Notes under the pieces: generated by a model
Told to the model about the DNA's origin: nothing
Database searches by the model: none
What the model saw: the letters and a program-made list of their open reading frames with translations, nothing else
Assembly (NCBI RefSeq): GCF_025766255.1
Contig: NW_026516664.1
Coordinates: 248,001-312,000, forward strand
Reading direction: 5' to 3'
Source of the DNA: Zychaea mexicana
Lineage: Eukaryota; Mucoromycota; Mucoromycetes; Mucorales; Lichtheimiaceae
DNA length: 64,000 bases
Part shown: positions 59,401-64,000 of the stretch, one piece after another
How the letters are laid out: every line of letters begins with the position of its first letter
How positions within the stretch are numbered: position 1 is the first letter of the stretch
Position numbers and translations under genes: made by a program

Positions 59401-61327
59401 CGTTGCACCGTGCGTTGATTCAATTGTTCTTCATTTAACTGGAGCAGCAATCAATGCATCTTTGGCCTCATCAAAGGAAGAAATGGTATTGTCAAAAGAT
59501 GTACTTGAAAACGTCGCCTTGGTGATCATGGTTGTCGTTGAGAGCCTCAAATCAAAGTAAGTAAACGAAATTTCACGTATACGACACATGTGAGATGTGA
59601 TCTGACATAATATCGTAGTGCACAGAAAGCTTTTATCGACCGCATGTTCCAGCTTTATCTTCATGTCGATCTTTCGCAAGTTAACATTCAGGCATCCGGT
59701 TTCGAACCATTAAAGGTAAACTGAGCCTTTCTTCTTAAGTCGAAGTACTTAGGAACTAATTATTACTACTTAATATATATGGGAAATAGGATGAATCGTC
59801 GAGTGCCCAAAAAGCAACGACACAGCTCTTTGCTGCAGCAATCGCTTCTTGCCGAAGAGATGTATGTATTCAACATGATAATCTTTATAATATGCCGTTA
59901 TTAAAATTACTAATTCATTCTTTCTAGGTGTCTTTCCCTGTTTCTAGCACAGAAGATTTTATAACACAATTGGTCGATATCACCCTGAAATCAACAGACC
60001 AAATTCAGCAGATTTCACTTGTGCGAATTATCGGCTCATTGATTAACAAATGGCGTGATGGTAATAGACATTCGCATAGTTGTTGTGGTAGGCAAGGTAA
60101 TAGGACTAAAGTTATAATTTAACTTAGCTGCTGCTGCTGCTAAGTTTGTTGAAGCTCTGGCCGCCAGATTGGAAGGAATCATTTCCCAGAATGACGGTAG
60201 CTATTCCAATGCTTTGGACATTTATCTATGGGTAAGTTGAAAACAACGTTACTGCAACGACCCTCGATTTCAGTTCCGTTTATATTTTACTTTCTTTCAC
60301 ACTTTTTGTGCTTATTGATATACATAGATCGCCAAAGCGCTGGTATTACGATCTCATGCCTTGGGCTACAAAATGACTGACACTGTTATTGGATGGTGTG
60401 CCAATGCAAAGTTGGGCAAACAAGCATCACAAGGCTTTGATATCATCATCGGTGATGATGAGCTAGCCCTTAACAAGGCAGCATTTGCAGTAATGACGGT
60501 ATGAAATTAAATGCCATGTAATCATTACTCAATACTAATGTGTTTTATGTTTAGATTCTATATAAGCAACGCTTCTTTACGGACTCTCTACCAAAACTTG
60601 TGGATGGCTTCCGTAACTCTTCTAGTGGTATGCTGTGGATCCATGATTGTATTGGCTTAATTTTAGTGACGACGATGATAATAATTGCTTATCTGTGTGT
60701 TCTTATATTTTCCATACAGATATTAAACACAACTACCTCATTGCCCTTTCTTATCTTCTCAAGAATGTTCCAAAGCAAATTCTCCTGAACGAATTACCAC
60801 CAGTGCGTTACATGATCTTTTTACGACGCATGATAATCGTTTTAGGCTTTACTAATCATTAAGAAAAAATGTTTAGCTTGTTCCATTGCTTATCCAATCA
60901 CTCTCGCTACCTGACACGACACTCAAGGTCTCAACATTGGATACGTTCCGACTCGCAATTGCTGAAGCCCCAGATGCTATCACACCTCATGTACGATCTA
61001 TTATCCCCGCACTATTAGAACTATTAGACACCAGCAATCGACAGAACCCAATGGAAGTGCGGATTGCTGTCCTCAAATGTCTTGCACAATTTCCTTCCAA
61101 TCTCACCAACGATGTACTGCAACCACACGCACGTTTTGTTACCAAACAACTCGTCAAACCACTGGACGATAAGAAACGACTTGTCCGGAAAGAAGCTGTC
61201 GAATGTAGAGCTAGATGGTAAATATTACAATCGTTATTACTGCATTACTCATAAAGAGTCGAGAATAGAATAACTCGCTAACGTTTTCCATTCTTATTTG
61301 ACCTTTAGGTATACTGTTCTTTCATAG
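56458..61327 (+). CDS. MMS19: MMS19, cytosolic iron-sulfur assembly targeting factor
   Basis: MMS19 is a HEAT-repeat scaffold that delivers Fe-S clusters to DNA polymerases, helicases (XPD) and other nuclear enzymes. The start at 56458 is followed by short exons encoding LIQSMEEYLTSDDDHIRAK and FYCDRLTDRTCVPNLLEGL (N-terminal MMS19 domain), then ILENLMDRHLSALKAINNEF and AFKLVRSIVQHFDI. The central part is HEAT helices (for example LFAKLAIPLILEKLSS, IVNAILPLLLRQYRE). The C-terminal domain has LNKAAFAVMTILYKQRFF, NYLIALSYLLKNVPK and KKRLVRKEAVECRARW. About 18-20 introns, all with GT-AG joins by eye. The last exon is only about 19 bases (YTVLS then stop at 61325). Length near 1,000 residues is typical. 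Confidence 0.92.
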
Positions 61328-62342
61328 AAAAATAGTAGTAGCTAGGACTCTAGGACATTACAATTCCATTGTGAAACGTTGCATATACTCTTCTCTTTTT
61401 ATTTGATTGAACCTGTATTTTTATTGTAAGTTACTGGGCAATGTTCCTAGAAAAGCATGTGTGTTCAATATGATAGCTCATTTTCATCAATTCAATTTTC
61501 TCAAATCAAAGAATCAAAAATTACTATCTTCACTGAAAGACACGGTGCATTGTAATTATATATTGTCGCATATGTACACTGTATTATACGTTTGAATATA
61601 TGTTGCTCCTTACAAAAACCGACTAAGTGCATATTAATGCTAGTGGGATGCACGAAAGAATGGCTCAAAGGATACAACCATATTACTGATGAAGTACAGC
61701 TGCGGCCACAGGAATTATAGAGTATGTTGCCGTAAAAATATGGCGCATCATTATCATTGATAAGCTGATTACATACGAGCTTATATCATGAAAGCCCACA
61801 TGCATCGTGCATGGCTGTTGCGCCGCTGTGAGGAGCGCAAGGCCGACCAGTGTACACCAGTGTAAATCTGATTAGAACGAATGTACGGATCAATTGTGAT
61901 AGAATAACTCTATTCAGATTGGATTCCTCTCATATCAAGTTATCCACGATATATGCTATGGCAAACACGCTATGTTGTATGCGATATTCTTGAGCGCTTT
62001 TGAATTTCATTCGTGCAATACCGGCATTATCTTTAAAGGAACCCTAGTTAGCATCCGTCTAGGAGCTAATATGAATGTTCCTAGTTGTTCATACGCCAAA
62101 AGGTTATGCGTGCACTGTTTACATACAAAAAAGAACAAGCTTATTCTTGTATAAACGATATGGCAAGTTTAATGTGCAGAAATTTCTATTTACAAAGGAT
62201 GATGTACTCTTTTATACAAAAAAAGTCAAGGGATTGATGATGTGTAGGTAGCAGATTAGAGGGAGGAGGTAAGAAAAATAAAATATGGGATATGACAAGT
62301 GTGCGTGTGTTTGTGAGAGAGATGACAGATGGAAAGTTTTTT
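61328..62342. other. Spacer between convergent MMS19 and PAPS reductase genes
   Basis: Two gene 3' flanks. No additional gene, RNA or repeat recognised. Confidence 0.5.
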
Positions 62343-63303
62343 TTAGGACGAAGATGCAACGGCGATAGGTGCTGCTGGACTGCGTGTCGATGCAGCTGCG
62401 ACAGTAGCTTGTCGTTGTTGTTCTTTCTTCTTCTTTGCTGCCACGAAAGCTGCGCGCATCTTGAAATAGTCCTGGTGCATACCGCACTCGGTCTTTTCTT
62501 TGCCGCTCCATCGGCCTGATCGTTCGTCTTCTTCACTAGCAGGCTTCTTAGTCGAGTGCCAGTCGCCGATGGATCGGTAACCCTGGTCGACGAGGCTGTT
62601 GTAAGGCACCTCATTGGCGCGGATATAAGTCCAGACTTGTTTAAAGTCCCAGAAAGCGAGTGGGTTGAGTTTGATAAGACCAGTCGAATCAACTTCGAGT
62701 ACAGGGATCTCGCCACGGTCACCCTTTTGACTGCGGCGGCGGCCAGTGATGACGGATTTGACTTGATGCTGCTCGTATGCGCGTTGTGCTGGCTCGACCT
62801 TGACGAGAAAGTCGTATGTTGCTTCGTCGGTCTCCCACAGACGTTCACCGTGCTCTGCTTCGAACTCTTTAGCGGTTTCAGCGTTGGTAGGTCTGTAAAT
62901 ATTGAACTTCACGTCGTATGTTTCTTCGCAGCGGTGAACGAGCTCAATGGTTTCATCAAAATGGTAAAGTGTGTCCAAGAAGATAAGTGGAATCAAATGC
63001 TGTTGGTCGCGGTCGATGCTGATTTTGTTGATGATATCGAGCGAAACTAGACCTAGAAAGAGTTGATAATCCATGTGTTGTATTTAATAACAAGTTCTAA
63101 CGTTTACTTTATTGTAATATATATGTATATATACCTGTCAGGCCCAAGGCGGTTGTCTGATGTAAGTTGGGCAAGTGATCAATAGCCCATTCGATTATTT
63201 CGCGAGGGTCCAAAGTGCCCAAATACTCGTTCAATTTCTTAAGAACTTCAGGTGTGAGGTCGGCTGAAGACTCGATACGTGCAATGTTGGTGCTGACAGG
63301 CAT
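62343..63303 (-). CDS. MET16: Phosphoadenosine phosphosulfate (PAPS) reductase
   Basis: Reduces PAPS to sulfite using thioredoxin, in the assimilatory sulfate pathway in the cytosol. Two exons: the first from 63303 (MPVSTNIARIESSADLTPEV), ending in NLHQTTALGLTG, the PP-loop start; the second from about 63058. The second has IPLIFLDTLYHFDETIELV, VKSVITGRRRSQKGDRGEIP, LIKLNPLAFWDFKQVWTYI, VPYNSLVDQGYRSIGDWHST and the catalytic KTECGMHQDYF with its single cysteine. The C-terminus has an Ala/Ser/Gln-rich extension past the usual end. There are no disruptions. Confidence 0.94.
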
Positions 63304-64000
63304 ATTTTCGACGATGAAATATTTTATTCACTTGTAATAAAAAGTGAGGAGTAGAGGATGATTGTGTATTAAACCTGCGGGGGAAAGTTGTGTCCGTTGT
63401 TTATATATGGCTCCAGTCGGGATGGCGTGCTTTGGCCTCTTTTCTTGTTCCCAAAATGGAAGTCGCGATCTGACATCGGCCAATCGTATCCTCTTGCAAT
63501 GGTGTTATTGCGCTCACCACGCACGCCAGGACGTTTTCTTCATCTTGTTGGCCAACTGAGAATTAAATCAAGGGCGATCGCGTTCCACGCAATGAGGTAT
63601 ATATTACAAATCCTTTCTTTTGCTTTAACAGCAACTAGGTTTTCGGGAAGAAAACAGAGTAGGTGGATCACTAAGCGCAGCCAAGATCAACAACACCATC
63701 CATTCCTATCGCTACCCATACTTTAGACTTATTGCATAATTTGAACGGTAGCTCACGCCTTACAGCTCATGAGGTCGGCATCCATTAGAAATCGACCCGA
63801 TTTTATCTTATCGCCTGCACATCAAATCTTCTATATTAATAAAAAATTAAGCGCATAGGTGTGTATAATAACTGTACGCGGAAATTATTTTTCCTCGCGC
63901 TTCCCACTGAATAGGATTAATAATATCTGTACCCCACCGATGATTAGTAACTGACCACTGCTGTCACTGGATACTATGCCAATGCTCTTGACTACTGTTG
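63304..64000. other. Upstream region of PAPS reductase; no further gene
   Basis: Promoter-side sequence of the minus-strand PAPS reductase gene. An open frame on the plus strand (63388-63726) has no family signature and is not called. Confidence 0.5.

Noticed and set aside
62186..62848. 220-codon frame opposite in phase to PAPS reductase
   Set aside because: Shadow of the PAPS reductase coding strand.

Overview
The window is nuclear DNA from a filamentous fungus. It is almost certainly an early-diverging Mucoromycota of the order Mucorales. Reasons: intron-rich genes with short GT-AG introns, moderately AT-rich spacers, a CotH-kinase-family gene (a family expanded in Mucorales), an ERMES subunit (MDM10), and fungal housekeeping genes (MED10, eRF1, MMS19, MET16-type PAPS reductase, glycerol kinase). 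No rRNA, tRNA, CRISPR array or bacterial-style operon was seen. Exon joins were made by eye from splice signals and family resemblance.

Left part (1-7173): the 3' end of MED10 runs off the left edge on the minus strand. Next is a CotH-like gene with two apparent reading-frame breaks, then the first six exons of a DAL5/allantoate-type MFS permease.

Mobile island (7174-23016, 15.8 kb): it splits exon 6 of the permease and is flanked by a TTA duplication. I read it as three nested layers. The outermost is a PIF/Harbinger transposon with terminal repeats at 7174 and 23016, a Myb/SANT-like protein and a DDE transposase. Inside it is a KDZ element (about 7342-20216) with its own inverted ends, a CxC/KDZ transposase and a minus-strand accessory gene. 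Inside that is a 6.7 kb element (11037-17742) bounded by long inverted repeats of about 400 bp. The last one carries a zinc-finger-like gene remnant, a triplicated short palindromic motif and a degenerate tandem repeat of about 39 bp. The permease continues in frame after the island (23017-23764).

Middle (23.9-41 kb): eRF1, MDM10 and a CLC chloride/proton antiporter, all on the minus strand. They are followed by a gene-poor 9 kb stretch holding only decayed remnants (a DHA1-type MFS transporter and a small sulfotransferase-like gene).

Right part (41-64 kb): dense ordinary genes: nitronate monooxygenase, glycerol kinase, a CDF zinc transporter, mitochondrial ribosomal protein bL34m, a DusA-like tRNA-dihydrouridine synthase, a five-finger CCCH protein, a pepsin-family protein that seems to lack one catalytic aspartate, a small GPI-anchored cysteine-rich wall protein, MMS19, and PAPS reductase. 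These genes do not form one pathway.
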